NCBI RefSeq assembly: GCF_019336435.1
Contig: NZ_JAHWXQ010000004.1
Location: 186,001-250,000 of the forward strand
Length of the DNA: 64,000 nt
Source: Pontibacter populi
GTDB lineage: Bacteria > Bacteroidota > Bacteroidia > Cytophagales > Hymenobacteraceae
Reading direction: 5' to 3'
Shown here: positions 22,379 through 31,811 of the stretch, piece by piece
Layout: each line of letters starts with the position of its first letter
Numbering within the stretch: position 1 is the first letter of the stretch
Notes under the pieces: model-generated
The model's input: only the letters and a program-made list of their open reading frames with translations
Database searches by the model: none
Told to the model about the DNA's origin: nothing
Translations under genes and position numbers: made by a program

Positions 22379-23011
22379 ATGAAAAAAACTTTATTCTTAT
22401 TTGCTGTGGGAGCCTTACTGGCAGGTGCAGCGTGCACAAGCTCCGATACAACAACGGATACAACCACTGATACCACTACGGAAACAACTGACGCTGCTAC
22501 CGGCAATGATATGGCTACCGGTAATGAAACAACAACCACAACTACAGAAACCACCACTGGCGCTGCTGTAACCATGACAAACATGGACGATGCTACTTTT
22601 ATATCAACGGCAGCAAGCAGCAACGCTATGGAAGTACAACTAAGCAACATGGCACTACAAAAGGCCACTGATGCGAAAGTAAAAGAGTTTGCACAGATGA
22701 TTGTGGACCATCACAGAAAGAGTAGCCAGGAGCTGCAGGCTGCTGCTTCACAGGCAGGAGTAACGGCATCGAATGTAGTTATGCCCATGCATCAGAAAAT
22801 GATAGATGAGCTAACCAACTATAACGGCACAGGCTACGACGAAAAGTATATGGACCTGATGGAAACAGCTCATAAAAATGATATAGCTATGTTTGAAGCC
22901 AAAAGTATGAATGCAACAAACCCGGCTGTAAAAGATTTCGCACTTAAGGCAATTCCAACATTGCGCTCACATTACGAGATGGCCACCAACATTGAAGACA
23001 CAGTAGATTAA
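22379..23011 (+). CDS. DUF4142 lipoprotein
   Basis: This 210-residue protein has a lipobox (GAAC, Cys19) and a Thr/Asp-rich low-complexity spacer (about residues 20-65). A four-helix DUF4142 domain follows (DATFISTAASSNAMEVQLSNMALQKATDAKVKEFAQMIVDHH, then the second helical hairpin). DUF4142 proteins have a ferritin-like layout with conserved histidines (DHH, HQKM); their function is unsettled, often envelope stress related. It is a single gene, convergent with DUF1275. Confidence 0.88.
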   Translation: MKKTLFLFAVGALLAGAACTSSDTTTDTTTDTTTETTDAATGNDMATGNETTTTTTETTTGAAVTMTNMDDATFISTAASSNAMEVQLSNMALQKATDAKVKEFAQMIVDHHRKSSQELQAAASQAGVTASNVVMPMHQKMIDELTNYNGTGYDEKYMDLMETAHKNDIAMFEAKSMNATNPAVKDFALKAIPTLRSHYEMATNIEDTVD

Positions 23012-23027
23012 CTATAAACTATATAAA

Positions 23028-23070
23028 AGCAGGGCCGGCAAATTTCTGTTTGCCGGCGCTGCTTTTTTTT
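23028..23070 (+). terminator. Terminator between DUF4142 and DUF1275
   Basis: Stem GCAG-GCCGGCAAA / TTTGCCGGC-GCTGC followed by eight T on the plus strand. Confidence 0.88.
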
Positions 23071-23083
23071 AACTTATCTATAG

Positions 23084-23815
23084 TTACCGGGTCCGCAAGT
23101 GCCGCCATAGTTTTATGATGCGTACCCGCGATATGTCATAAAACATAGCAACTATAAGCAGCCCGGCCGGAATCAGGAAAGTGTAATGCTGCAATACAGT
23201 GTAACTATAGCCTCCGGCAATAGCTCCTGCCAGAAAGAAAAGTATGATAACCAACCGAAGTACGATACGTTTCTGCAACCCGGGCTTTCGTAAATTCTCA
23301 GGCAAGGTGGCCGCTGCCAAGTCTATTCCGAGATCAGTAAAAATACCTGTAAGGTGCGTTGTACGCACTACGGAGCCTGATATCATAGAAACCATGGCAT
23401 TCTGCAGGCCCATGGCAAAAAGCAGACTGCCCGCAAAAACCTTGCGCATCCATATACTGCCATCGTATTTGTGCCCGTAAATACTATTCAGCAGTAGAAT
23501 CGCAATCTCGATGAAGATAGGAATTGTGTAGGCAAATACCTGGTCGCGCCCAACACGCCCAACTATAAAACTGGATGTAAAAGCGCCCAGCAGAAAAAGG
23601 AACATCCACAACCCAATAATCCGGACTGCTCTCAGATCGCCTTGCGCCATGCTTTCGGCAAAGTATGCGACATGGCCGGTTACATTGGTGGTGAGTACTG
23701 CAAAAGCAAGCAGCCCGGCAATGTTAACAAACCCGGCGGTAAGGCAAAGTATAGCTGCCAACCGAATGTTGTGCCTGAAATTTCTGCGATTTCCGAGGTG
23801 CCGTAACATGGACAA
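23084..23815 (-). CDS. YoaK/DUF1275 family membrane protein
   Basis: This 243-residue membrane protein has six to seven hydrophobic segments and the family opening TAGFVNIAGLLAFAVLTTNVTGHVAYFAES. A middle block GLQNAMVSMISGSVVRTTHLTGIFTDLGI is also typical of DUF1275. The function is unproven; transport of a small metabolite is often proposed. It is monocistronic and the minus-strand leader runs toward the HupE-like gene on the opposite strand. Confidence 0.88.
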   Translation of the reverse strand: MSMLRHLGNRRNFRHNIRLAAILCLTAGFVNIAGLLAFAVLTTNVTGHVAYFAESMAQGDLRAVRIIGLWMFLFLLGAFTSSFIVGRVGRDQVFAYTIPIFIEIAILLLNSIYGHKYDGSIWMRKVFAGSLLFAMGLQNAMVSMISGSVVRTTHLTGIFTDLGIDLAAATLPENLRKPGLQKRIVLRLVIILFFLAGAIAGGYSYTVLQHYTFLIPAGLLIVAMFYDISRVRIIKLWRHLRTR

Positions 23816-23995
23816 AAGGTAATAATTTTCAGACGATCCTACCCTTTATTTCAGATAATTTATCCGCTTGTTCTATTCTGTAATGTCATCCCTGCGCCTT
23901 CCTATTGCATGCAAAAGTTTAAACATGTAATTTACCGCTTAGCTTATACTATAACCTATACTTAAACAACTTTGTCGTCTGTATTTTTCACCTAC

Positions 23996-24565
23996 ATGGA
24001 GCTGGGCTTCCACCATATTTTTAACCTGAAAGCCTATGACCACATGCTCTTCCTGTTTGCCCTATGCGCCATTTATACCTTAGGAGACTGGCGAAAAGTA
24101 CTTGCACTGGTTACGAGCTTCACCATTGGTCACTCTATTACGCTGGCTTTGTCTACCTTCAACATTATAAAGTTTGATACCGGCCTGATCGAGTTCCTTA
24201 TTCCTGTAACTATCTTTATTACCTGCGTTACCAACTTTTTTAAATTGAAAGGTGCTGCCAGCAAGCAACACACCATCTTTTCGATGCACAATCTAATGGC
24301 TGTTTTCTTTGGGCTGGTACACGGCATGGGCTTCTCGAATTACCTGAAATCGCTTTTAGGCCGAAACAGTGATACGTGGTTACAGCTACTGGCCTTTAAT
24401 GTTGGCATTGAGCTGGGCCAGCTACTGATCGTGTTTCTGCTGCTGATCGCCGCTTTCTTGATGCTGAATCTGTTCAGTGCCAAACGTCGCGACTGGATAA
24501 TAGTACTTTCCAGTGCAGTAGCAGGTATCTCCTTGATTTTGATGATGGAAACCAATATCTTTTAA
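23996..24565 (+). CDS. HupE/UreJ-type membrane protein
   Basis: A 189-residue polytopic protein. I took the ATG at 23996 (MELGFHHIFNLKAYDHML) rather than a TTG 24 bp earlier because the family begins with G-x-x-H-I-x-x-x-D-H. Conserved histidines and acids (HHIF, YDHMLFLFAL, FTIGHSITLAL, GLVHGMGF) fit HupE/UreJ_2, linked to nickel or cobalt entry. No hydrogenase or urease gene is nearby, so the ligand here is uncertain. The M1 peptidase gene follows after 54 bp and may be co-transcribed. Confidence 0.82.
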   Translation: MELGFHHIFNLKAYDHMLFLFALCAIYTLGDWRKVLALVTSFTIGHSITLALSTFNIIKFDTGLIEFLIPVTIFITCVTNFFKLKGAASKQHTIFSMHNLMAVFFGLVHGMGFSNYLKSLLGRNSDTWLQLLAFNVGIELGQLLIVFLLLIAAFLMLNLFSAKRRDWIIVLSSAVAGISLILMMETNIF

Positions 24566-24619
24566 CAGACTTTACCTTATACAACCAACTATACTAACCT
24601 TAACTCACCTTACTTCAGA

Positions 24620-26956
24620 ATGAAAAACCTACTCACAGGTTTAGTCTTTTTCGGATTAGCAGCTGCACCAATGGCAACTATGGCGCAGAGTAACACCGAT
24701 CAGTCTAAATTTAAGCAGTTGCAGCAGGAGCTTCCTACGCCAAACACTTACCGTTCGGCATCTGGCGCTCCGGGCCACCAGTACTGGCAACAACGTGCAG
24801 ACTATAACATCAAAGTTGAGCTGAACGACGAAAACCAATCCATAAACGGCTCCGAAACTATAACCTACACCAACAACTCGCCCGACGTACTGACCTACCT
24901 GTGGCTGCAGCTGGACCAGAACATCTACGAGCCAAACTCGATGGCAAACTCAACCCGCACCGGCGCGCTTAATGATAAGATGCCATTGCAGGCCGTGGAG
25001 TACATGACGCGTGAGAAGTTTGATGGTGGCTTTAAGATCAGAACAGTAAAAGACCGCAATGGCAAAGCCCTGAAATACACCATCAACAACACAATGATGC
25101 GTATTGACTTGCCTTCTGACCTGAAGCCAAAACAAAGCTTTACCTTCAGCATTGACTGGAATCATAACATCAACAACCAACTAACATTAGGTGGTCGCTC
25201 AGGATATGAGTTTTTCCCGGAAGATGGTAACTACCTGTACGAAATGGCGCAGTGGTTCCCGCGTATGGCCGTGTATGATGACGTAAATGGTTGGCAGCAT
25301 AAGCAATTCCTGGGCAGCGGCGAGTTTGCCTTGCCTTTCGGCGACTATAAAGTAAGCATTACCGTACCTGCCGACCATATAGTTGGTGCTACCGGTGAGC
25401 TACAGAATGCCAGCCAGGTACTTACCTCAACTCAACAAAAACGCTGGGCACAAGCCGCCAAAGCTGATAAGCCGGTGGTGGTTGTAACTCAGGAAGAAGC
25501 TACCCAAGCCGAAAAAAGCAAAGCCAAAGGCAAAAAGACCTGGGTTTACTCAGCCAAAGATGTGCGTGACTTTGCATGGGCCAGCTCCCGTAAATTTATC
25601 TGGGATGCCATGAACGTGAAGGTAGCCGGTAAAAACGTATTGGCTATGTCGTATTATCCTAAAGAAGGAAATCCGCTTTGGGGCAAATACTCTACGCAGT
25701 CGGTGGCACATACCCTGGAAGTTTACTCCAAGCACACGATAGATTACCCTTACCCGGTAGCTATTTCGGTGCATGGGCCGGTAGGCGGCATGGAGTACCC
25801 GATGCTGTCGTTTAACGGTTACCGCCCGGAGCCAGATGGCACTTACTCCGACCGTACCAAGTATGGTTTGATCTCTGTTATCATTCACGAAGTAGGCCAT
25901 AACTTCTTCCCGATGATCATTAACTCGGATGAGCGCCAGTGGACGTGGATGGATGAAGGCCTGAACACCTTTATGCAATACCTGTCAGAGCAGGAATGGG
26001 AACGTAATTACCCATCGCGCCGCGGAGAACCTGCTGACATAGTAGAGTATATGAAGAGCGCCAAGAACACACAGGTGCCGATTATGACCAACTCTGAGTC
26101 TGTGTTACAGTTTGGTAACAACGCTTACGGTAAACCGGCTACAGCACTTAACATCCTTCGCGAAACTATAATGGGCCGCGAGCTCTTCGACTATGCTTTT
26201 AAAGAATATTCGCAGCGCTGGGCATTCAAACATCCGATGCCGGCAGACTTTTTCAGAACGATGGAAGATGCTTCAGGCGTAGACCTTGACTGGTTCTGGA
26301 GAGGCTGGTTTTATACAACCGATCATACTGACATCTCGATTGAGGGTGTGAAATGGTTTACGATTGATTCGCAGAACCCGGAATTTGTAAGCGCTCAGAA
26401 ACGTACCGAGCAGAACAAAGCGCCACAAACCTTGTCGCAACAGCGCAACCTGCAGGACATCAAAAAAACCCGCGTAGAACTGCGCCCTGAACTGAACGAC
26501 TTTTATAATAGCTACGATGAGCTGGCAGTAACAGCCGCAGACAAGCAGCGTCACCAAAGCTTCCTGAGCGGGTTAACTCCAAAACAGAAGGAAATGCTTG
26601 ATTCAGGCCTTAATTTCTATGAAGTTGGTTTCAAAAACCTGGGTGGTTTGGTAATGCCGCTCATCGTGAAGATGACGTATGAAGATGGCACAAATGAAAT
26701 AGTGAACGTACCAGCAGAAGTGTGGCGCTACAACAACGAAGAGATAACGAAGGTATTCGTAACTGAAAAGCCAGTTGTAAACTTCGAGCTCGACCCAATG
26801 CTACAAACAGCTGATACGGATCTGTCTAACAACTATTTCCCACGTAAAGTGGCACCTAGCCGCTTCGAGATTTTCCAGCAGCAGCAACGTAACCAGCCAA
26901 ACCCTATGCAGCGCCAGAACGCAACGCAAAATACCAATACTAACTCAGGTCGCTAA
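24620..26956 (+). CDS. M1 family zinc aminopeptidase, secreted
   Basis: This 778-residue protein has a signal peptide (ending TMAQ), an N-terminal beta domain (about 45-240) and the thermolysin-like catalytic domain. The zinc site HEVGH is at 423-427, with the third ligand Glu446 in WMDEGLNTF exactly 18 residues on. The M1 exopeptidase signature appears as GGMEYPM in place of GxMEN. The final ~40 residues are Gln/Asn-rich and disordered. It would trim N-terminal residues from peptides in the periplasm or outside. A terminator lies at 26976. Confidence 0.92.
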   Translation: MKNLLTGLVFFGLAAAPMATMAQSNTDQSKFKQLQQELPTPNTYRSASGAPGHQYWQQRADYNIKVELNDENQSINGSETITYTNNSPDVLTYLWLQLDQNIYEPNSMANSTRTGALNDKMPLQAVEYMTREKFDGGFKIRTVKDRNGKALKYTINNTMMRIDLPSDLKPKQSFTFSIDWNHNINNQLTLGGRSGYEFFPEDGNYLYEMAQWFPRMAVYDDVNGWQHKQFLGSGEFALPFGDYKVSITVPADHIVGATGELQNASQVLTSTQQKRWAQAAKADKPVVVVTQEEATQAEKSKAKGKKTWVYSAKDVRDFAWASSRKFIWDAMNVKVAGKNVLAMSYYPKEGNPLWGKYSTQSVAHTLEVYSKHTIDYPYPVAISVHGPVGGMEYPMLSFNGYRPEPDGTYSDRTKYGLISVIIHEVGHNFFPMIINSDERQWTWMDEGLNTFMQYLSEQEWERNYPSRRGEPADIVEYMKSAKNTQVPIMTNSESVLQFGNNAYGKPATALNILRETIMGRELFDYAFKEYSQRWAFKHPMPADFFRTMEDASGVDLDWFWRGWFYTTDHTDISIEGVKWFTIDSQNPEFVSAQKRTEQNKAPQTLSQQRNLQDIKKTRVELRPELNDFYNSYDELAVTAADKQRHQSFLSGLTPKQKEMLDSGLNFYEVGFKNLGGLVMPLIVKMTYEDGTNEIVNVPAEVWRYNNEEITKVFVTEKPVVNFELDPMLQTADTDLSNNYFPRKVAPSRFEIFQQQQRNQPNPMQRQNATQNTNTNSGR

Positions 26957-26975
26957 GATCTATAGTTTATAGTTT

Positions 26976-27008
26976 AAAAGCCTTCGGATGATTTCCGAAG
27001 GCTTTTTT
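26976..27008 (+). terminator. Terminator of the M1 peptidase gene
   Basis: Stem AAAAGCCTTCGGA / TCCGAAGGCTTTT with a six-T tail. Confidence 0.9.
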
Positions 27009-27067
27009 GTTTGGGTGAATTAAGCTTTCAGGTTTTATGATTAGTTGTAGTTCATTGTTTGTACTGC

Positions 27068-27092
27068 TGGCGCGAGCGTCTTCGCTCTTGAC
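27068..27092. repeat. Single copy of the GCGCGAGCGTC repeat word
   Basis: The 25-nt word starting TGGCGCGAGCGTCTTCGCTC matches, with few differences, the arms of the inverted repeat at 52269-52417. A short inverted word (GAGTCTCCTGACTC, 27105-27118) follows. Confidence 0.7.
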
Positions 27093-27144
27093 TTATTATG
27101 GTGTTGAGTCTCCTGACTCAACTGGCCCGATAGGGACGGGAATT

Positions 27145-27750
27145 GTCTGAATCAGGATTTTCAGGATGGGTCTTTGGTATAGTTGGAGTTTTAACCCACC
27201 CCTACCCCTCCCAAGAGGGGAATTGCGTCTACTGCTATAGTTTGAGGTACCGTTCTATAGTTACCGTCCACAAAAAGGGCAGGTTTACCTGTCCCTTCGG
27301 AACTATCAACACGATAAAGCTAGAAGCTTAACTTTTCAAATCAAACTATAAATAAGCTATCGAACTGATCACAGTCTTTGGGTTGAGCGCCTTTGCTTTG
27401 TTGCGGTGCCGCCAGGCAGCCCGAGCAAAGCGAGGGTAGCAAGAAAGCAGCAGCGCGATGCTCGAAGACGGGGCCTCCCGGCCGTGAGGGCACCAAAGCT
27501 AACTATAGAACAGTAGGTGATTAGAGCTCCCAGGATGAAAAGCAGCTATAAAAGGAAGGCTTGGTTCTAATTGTATAATAGCAAACTATAGAACTATAGC
27601 CTGTAGCAATCAACCTCAACTATAAGCTGAGATAGATTTCTCTCTGCGTTCGAAATGACAAAAGAGAAGTAAATCAACTATAGCTCAGACACTAGCAGGA
27701 GCTGCGCACATTGCTAGGTCATTAGGAATCCTGAAAATCCTGATTCAGAC
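27145..27750. repeat. Composite ~600-bp non-coding repeat, copy 1, with 23-bp perfect terminal inverted repeats
   Basis: Arms 27145-27167 and 27728-27750 are perfect reverse complements (right arm starts ATCCTGAAAATCCTGATTC). The interior (about 27190-27670) shares a run of ordered blocks with 32040-32612. The blocks are a CCCCTCCC..GAGGGG palindrome, a GGCAGG..CCTGTCCC hairpin, a 129-nt GC-rich block (27372-27500), AGAGCTCCCAGGAT, GGCTTGGTTC, and CTGAGATAGATTTCTC..CGAAATGACA. Several CTATAGTT octamers lie between blocks. No coding frame is shared between the copies. Confidence 0.85.
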
Positions 27751-27765
27751 AAACCCACTCCAAAC

Positions 27766-27799
27766 AAAACGGGCAGCACTTTTCAGTGCTGCCCGTTTG
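27766..27799 (-). terminator. Terminator of ndh
   Basis: Stem AACGGGCAGCACT / AGTGCTGCCCGTT directly after the ndh stop on the minus strand, with a T-rich 3' side. Confidence 0.85.
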
Positions 27800-29149
27800 T
27801 TATTCCTCTGCATTATACTTATCAAAAAATCGCTGTTTGATCTTGTCTCCTTTCCGGACGTAGGGGCGAATGATGAGGCGGGTTCCGTTCTCGTATGTGA
27901 AGAACCTGTAAACCCAGTTACTCAGCACCACAAGCTTATTCCGGAAACCAACCAGTGCCATCACGTGCACAAACAGCCAGACAACCCATGCGAAAAATCC
28001 TCCGAAGTGCAGGTTGCCCGGCAGATCTGCCACAGCGCGGTTACGACCAATAATTGCCAGGGATCCTTTATCCGTATATTCGAATGGTTCCAACTGCTCT
28101 TTGTTCTGCAGGCGTTGCAGGTTTTTTGCTAATAACTGGCCCTGCTGTATGGCAGGTTGCGCTACACCCGGATGTCCTTTCGGCCATTTATCCGTTTTCA
28201 TAAAGGCAATATCACCGATTGCGAAAAGGTCGTTAAAACCCAGGACCTGATTGTGCTCATTTACCAGAATACGACCGCGTTCCATTGTCTCAGGTGGCAG
28301 ACCATCTATTAACGCGCCTGATACACCAGCTGCCCAGATCAGGGTATTTGTACCTATCTGATCTCCGTTTTTGAGCACTGCCTTATCGCCATCGTAAGAC
28401 TCCACTAAGGTGTTAAGGATAATATTTACCCCGAGGTCCTTGAGATATTTATATGTCTTTTCGCTTGATTCCGGCGACATCGGTGGCAGCAAACGATCCA
28501 TCCCTTCAACCAGGTAAATGTTCATTTTGCTGATATCCATGCCAGGGTAATCGTAAGGCAGCACGTGTTTCTTCATTTCAGCCAGTGCACCGGCCAGCTC
28601 CACCCCTGTTGGTCCTCCACCTACAATCACAAAATTCATCAGGTTTTGCCGTAGTTCCGGGTCACCGGTCATGTTGGCCTGCTCAAAGCATTGCAGCATC
28701 TGGCTACGCAGGTTCAATGCATCCGGAATCTTTTTAAGCGGGAAAGAGAATTTCTTGATCTGGTCGTTACCGAAATAATTGGTTTTGGTACCGGTAGCTA
28801 TAACCAGGTAGTCGTATGGCAGGTCGCCGATAAGCGTTGATACAACTTTGGCTACAGGGTCAATGTGAGTTACCCGTACCAGCCGGAAAAAGAAATCATC
28901 GTAATCTTCGGCGCTGAAGAGTTTGCGCAGTGGCTCTGCAATAGCGTCTGGCTCCAGGCCTGCGGTTGCTACCTGGTAAAGCAGCGGCCAGAAACCGTGG
29001 TAGTTTTGCTTATCAAACATTACGACCTGGAAGTTTTTGCCGCGCAGTTTTTTAGCAAGGTTTATTCCTCCAAATCCACCGCCGATGATCACAACGCGCG
29101 GTTTCCGGGTTTCGGGTATATTTAGTGTTAGGGTTGTTATAGGAAGCAT
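27800..29149 (-). CDS. ndh: Type II NADH dehydrogenase (NDH-2)
   Basis: A 449-residue protein with the start taken at 29149 (MLPITTLTLNIPETRKP), as the frame's longer N-terminus adds only a non-conserved stretch. The FAD-binding Rossmann motif VVIIGGGFGGINLAKKL is followed by the NDH-2 block NYHGFWPLLYQVATAGLEPDAIAEPL. The NADH-binding motif VIVGGGPTGVELAGALAEMK lies mid-protein, and AIGDIA with AQPAIQQG closes the FAD site. A C-terminal hydrophobic helix region (GGFFAWVVWLFVHVMALVGF) anchors the enzyme to the inner membrane. It transfers electrons from NADH to menaquinone without pumping protons. Confidence 0.95.
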   Translation of the reverse strand: MLPITTLTLNIPETRKPRVVIIGGGFGGINLAKKLRGKNFQVVMFDKQNYHGFWPLLYQVATAGLEPDAIAEPLRKLFSAEDYDDFFFRLVRVTHIDPVAKVVSTLIGDLPYDYLVIATGTKTNYFGNDQIKKFSFPLKKIPDALNLRSQMLQCFEQANMTGDPELRQNLMNFVIVGGGPTGVELAGALAEMKKHVLPYDYPGMDISKMNIYLVEGMDRLLPPMSPESSEKTYKYLKDLGVNIILNTLVESYDGDKAVLKNGDQIGTNTLIWAAGVSGALIDGLPPETMERGRILVNEHNQVLGFNDLFAIGDIAFMKTDKWPKGHPGVAQPAIQQGQLLAKNLQRLQNKEQLEPFEYTDKGSLAIIGRNRAVADLPGNLHFGGFFAWVVWLFVHVMALVGFRNKLVVLSNWVYRFFTYENGTRLIIRPYVRKGDKIKQRFFDKYNAEE

Positions 29150-29366
29150 ATGTCGTTTGTTTAGCTTTAGCAACAGCAAAAAGGTGCTTTGTTGCATGGT
29201 AATGCTTTAGTAGCATACGTACGAGCTACATTGCCAACTAACGAAACGGACATTGGTTAGTTACTTTAGCCATAAAGCAACTATAACAGAGGAGAGCAAA
29301 ATAGCTACAGCAGCAAGCAAAGAGCTACAACAGGATGTACCTGTTTACTATCTATAAACTATAAAT

Positions 29367-30035
29367 CTATTTTTTCTTAAACTCGCCGTTTCTCAGCATA
29401 TCAATCAGCTTAAGTACGGCAAACGGGCTTATAGTTGGTATTAAGTATCGGTTCTGAGCCTGTATTTGTTGGTGCTGGTTAAACACCTTGGAGTTCGAAT
29501 TTCCATCCATCGGCACAGTCGCAAACAGTTCTCTGAGGCGTTCGGGGTCTACGTTTTTATTGGCAGCAGAGCGGCCTTCGTCGGGTAGCTTTAGGGATAA
29601 AACGGCCTCTTTAAAGTCGCGCTCGGTTGCCCATGGAATTACCTGTATCTCTGCCAGTTCTATCGCCTCTTCCTGCATCTGCATAATAATGGAATAGCTG
29701 CTTGACGGGTACGTTCTAGGGATAACCAGCGTCTGCTTTTTATAGCCGAGCGCGCTGAAAACAACGGTATCGCCGGTTAAAACCGGCAACGAGAAGAAAC
29801 CATAGCGGTTAGTCTGCACACCGCGGTCTGTTTTGGGAACATATACGCTTACATTGCTTACTCCATACAGGCTGTCGCCGATGGTAACAAACCCTGATAG
29901 CTGCACCACACGCTGCCCGCCCTGCGCTTTTGCCTGTTCGGGCGTGGCGGCAAATGCAAGCAAAACAAGTATAGTAGCTGCTAATACTTTGTACAACTTC
30001 ACGTGGCTATCTAAAGCTTTTAAATACGACTTCAT
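29367..30035 (-). CDS. Exported carboxypeptidase-regulatory-like domain protein
   Basis: A 222-residue protein; start at the ATG 30035 (MKSYLKALDSHVKLYK) because the longer reading begins with TTG. It has a signal segment ending FAATPEQAKAQ. Residues ~45-125 form a CarboxypepD_reg-like beta-sandwich (VVQLSGFVTIGDSLYGVSNVSVYVPKTDRG...YGFFSLPVLTGDTVVFSALGYKK), as found at the N-terminus of SusC-type receptors, but here with no barrel. The C-terminal third is helical and unrecognised. It is divergently transcribed from the ArsR-family gene with 73 bp between. Confidence 0.82.
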   Translation of the reverse strand: MKSYLKALDSHVKLYKVLAATILVLLAFAATPEQAKAQGGQRVVQLSGFVTIGDSLYGVSNVSVYVPKTDRGVQTNRYGFFSLPVLTGDTVVFSALGYKKQTLVIPRTYPSSSYSIIMQMQEEAIELAEIQVIPWATERDFKEAVLSLKLPDEGRSAANKNVDPERLRELFATVPMDGNSNSKVFNQHQQIQAQNRYLIPTISPFAVLKLIDMLRNGEFKKK

Positions 30036-30108
30036 GTAGTACAATTATAGGGTATATTATTTTATTATAGCAGCTTTTGCCTATTTTTGTTTGCGTTGGT
30101 AGATAAAT

Positions 30109-30495
30109 ATGCGATTAAAACATTTCAGTCTTGCGTTCGGGGAACAGGTATTTAAAGCGCTCGCCGATGAGTCGCGGGTCCGTATTCTGAGCCTGATTCT
30201 GCGCAATAAAGAAATGTGCATCTCTGACCTGGAACAGGTGCTTGATTTTACGCAAACCAAAACATCGCGCCATCTTGCTTATCTGCGCAGTGCAGGCCTT
30301 GTTGCGCCCCGCAAACTGGACCAATGGGTGTATTACTCGCTGAAGGATGAAGCCGCTGACCTGATAAACCAGATTTTCGGTTACCTGGAGCGCGACATAA
30401 CGCTGCAAAAAGACCAGGAAACATACCAGGTATTGTATTCGAATCGCGAACTGGCTATTAATAAACTACACAGCCGCCGTTGGACAAACATTTAA
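30109..30495 (+). CDS. ArsR-family winged-helix regulator
   Basis: This 128-residue protein shows the ArsR winged helix: FKALADESRVRILSLIL, a recognition region CISDLEQVLDFTQTKTSRHLAYLRSAGLV, and a wing around RKLDQWVYYSLK. It contains one Cys in the position (MCISDL) resembling ELCVCDL metal-binding helices, but without the second Cys, so metal sensing is doubtful. It is divergent from the exported regulatory-domain gene, which could be a target. Confidence 0.88.
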   Translation: MRLKHFSLAFGEQVFKALADESRVRILSLILRNKEMCISDLEQVLDFTQTKTSRHLAYLRSAGLVAPRKLDQWVYYSLKDEAADLINQIFGYLERDITLQKDQETYQVLYSNRELAINKLHSRRWTNI

Positions 30496-30633
30496 CCCTT
30501 CAACTATAACTATACCACTTCTTTTTTATTGTATAAACCGGCAGGTCCGCAAACTGTTCGACTATAAATCGGTGCAATTTCTGAACAATGGCTGCGGCAG
30601 TCCGTTTTACTTTAACTCCCTTAGATAATTAAT

Positions 30634-31335
30634 ATGAAAACATATACCCACATTCTCTTCGACCTGGACCATACCCTTTGGGATTTTGAAAAGAACTCCG
30701 AAGAAACACTTTACACTTTATTCGACCAGTACGAACTAGCTGCTTTTAACAAATTCGACAACACCTCTTTTTACAAGAAGTACAAGTTTGTAAATAACCT
30801 GCTCTGGGATCAGTATAACAAAGGCAAGATCAACCAACAGGAATTACGCGAGCAGCGCTTTGTAAAAACCCTGACCGGCCTTGGCCTGGAAGCTCACCAG
30901 GTTCCGGAGGGCTTGTCAGAAGCTTACACTGATCTGTGCCCTACTAAAACGGCTGTTTTTCCTTACACCCACGAAGTGCTGGCTTACCTGCAGCCAAAGT
31001 ATGGTCTGCACATTATAACTAATGGCTTTAAAGAGGTACAGGCCATTAAAATGACGGCTTCTAACCTGCATGGGTATTTTAAGGAAGTAGTTACGTCAGA
31101 GTGTTGCGGTTACAAAAAACCGGACAAGCGTATGTTTGACCATGCCCTGGAGCGCATCAATGTAAAGCCCGAAGAATGCCTGATGATTGGCGACAACCTG
31201 GAGTGTGATATTGATGGTGCCCGTGCCGCCGGCATAGATCAGGTTTTCTTTAACCCCGAGAAGAGTAAGGCTAAACTAAGCCCCAAGCCAACTTATGAGA
31301 TACATTGCCTGAGCCAACTACAGGATATACTATAA
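30634..31335 (+). CDS. yjjG: Pyrimidine 5'-nucleotidase, YjjG type (HAD superfamily)
   Basis: This 233-residue protein has HAD motif I FDLDHTLWDF (Asp10, Asp12), motif II TNGFKE, motif III Lys in CGYKKPDKRMF, and motif IV GDNLECDIDGA. The cap is the helical type. The sequence around motif I and the length agree with YjjG, which hydrolyses non-canonical pyrimidine nucleotides to protect DNA. It is a single gene with a strong terminator. Confidence 0.9.
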   Translation: MKTYTHILFDLDHTLWDFEKNSEETLYTLFDQYELAAFNKFDNTSFYKKYKFVNNLLWDQYNKGKINQQELREQRFVKTLTGLGLEAHQVPEGLSEAYTDLCPTKTAVFPYTHEVLAYLQPKYGLHIITNGFKEVQAIKMTASNLHGYFKEVVTSECCGYKKPDKRMFDHALERINVKPEECLMIGDNLECDIDGARAAGIDQVFFNPEKSKAKLSPKPTYEIHCLSQLQDIL

Positions 31336-31337
31336 AA

Positions 31338-31377
31338 AGAAAGCCCGGCTATTATAATAGCCGGGCTTTCTTTTTAA
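31338..31377 (+). terminator. Terminator between yjjG and the 139-aa exported protein
   Basis: Stem AAAGCCCGGCTATT / AATAGCCGGGCTTT with flanking A and T runs; the two flanking genes converge on it and both could use it. Confidence 0.9.
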
Positions 31378-31391
31378 CTACTGACTAAAAG

Positions 31392-31811
31392 TTAGTCCTT
31401 TATGTCCTTCTTGGTTTCAAGGGCACGAAGCTCGCCCTGCAGCAGCTTTATCTTGGCTTTATCGTCATTGCCCAATTCGTTAGAAACTACTTTGCGGCGC
31501 GCATCCAGTTTCTTCATAATCGCCTGCACTTTGTTCCACTCAGCATCCGTGAATGAATCCTGGCGATCACGCACGCTTTGTAAAAGCATAATGTATGCTT
31601 CGCGCAGATCAGTTGCTGCGATCTTGTTTATTTCAGCGTAAGGCCCCAGCAGATCTTTCTCCAGTTGAGGTACGCCCTGGTTGCCTTGTTGTGTCTGTAC
31701 AGGCTGGTTACCTTGTGCTGTAAAGTTATAGTTTGCGGCTTCGGCAGCAAAAGAGAAACTCATTGCACCAGCCAATATTAAACCTACATATGTTTTGTTC
31801 GATCTTTTCAT
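31392..31811 (-). CDS. Small exported helical protein, unknown
   Basis: This 139-residue protein has a signal peptide ending FAAEAA and a Gln/Asn-rich stretch (about 30-48). A predicted helical domain with regular charge (LREAYIMLLQSVRDRQDSFTDAEWNKVQAIMKKLDARR) and a coiled-coil-like tail follow. No family recognised. It is monocistronic and convergent with yjjG. Confidence 0.75.
   Translation of the reverse strand: MKRSNKTYVGLILAGAMSFSFAAEAANYNFTAQGNQPVQTQQGNQGVPQLEKDLLGPYAEINKIAATDLREAYIMLLQSVRDRQDSFTDAEWNKVQAIMKKLDARRKVVSNELGNDDKAKIKLLQGELRALETKKDIKD

Noticed and set aside
27143-27331. 62-codon frame in the first long repeat
   Set aside because: It reads through repeat blocks and palindromes; the similar frame in copy 2 is broken differently, so it reflects shared DNA words, not a protein.
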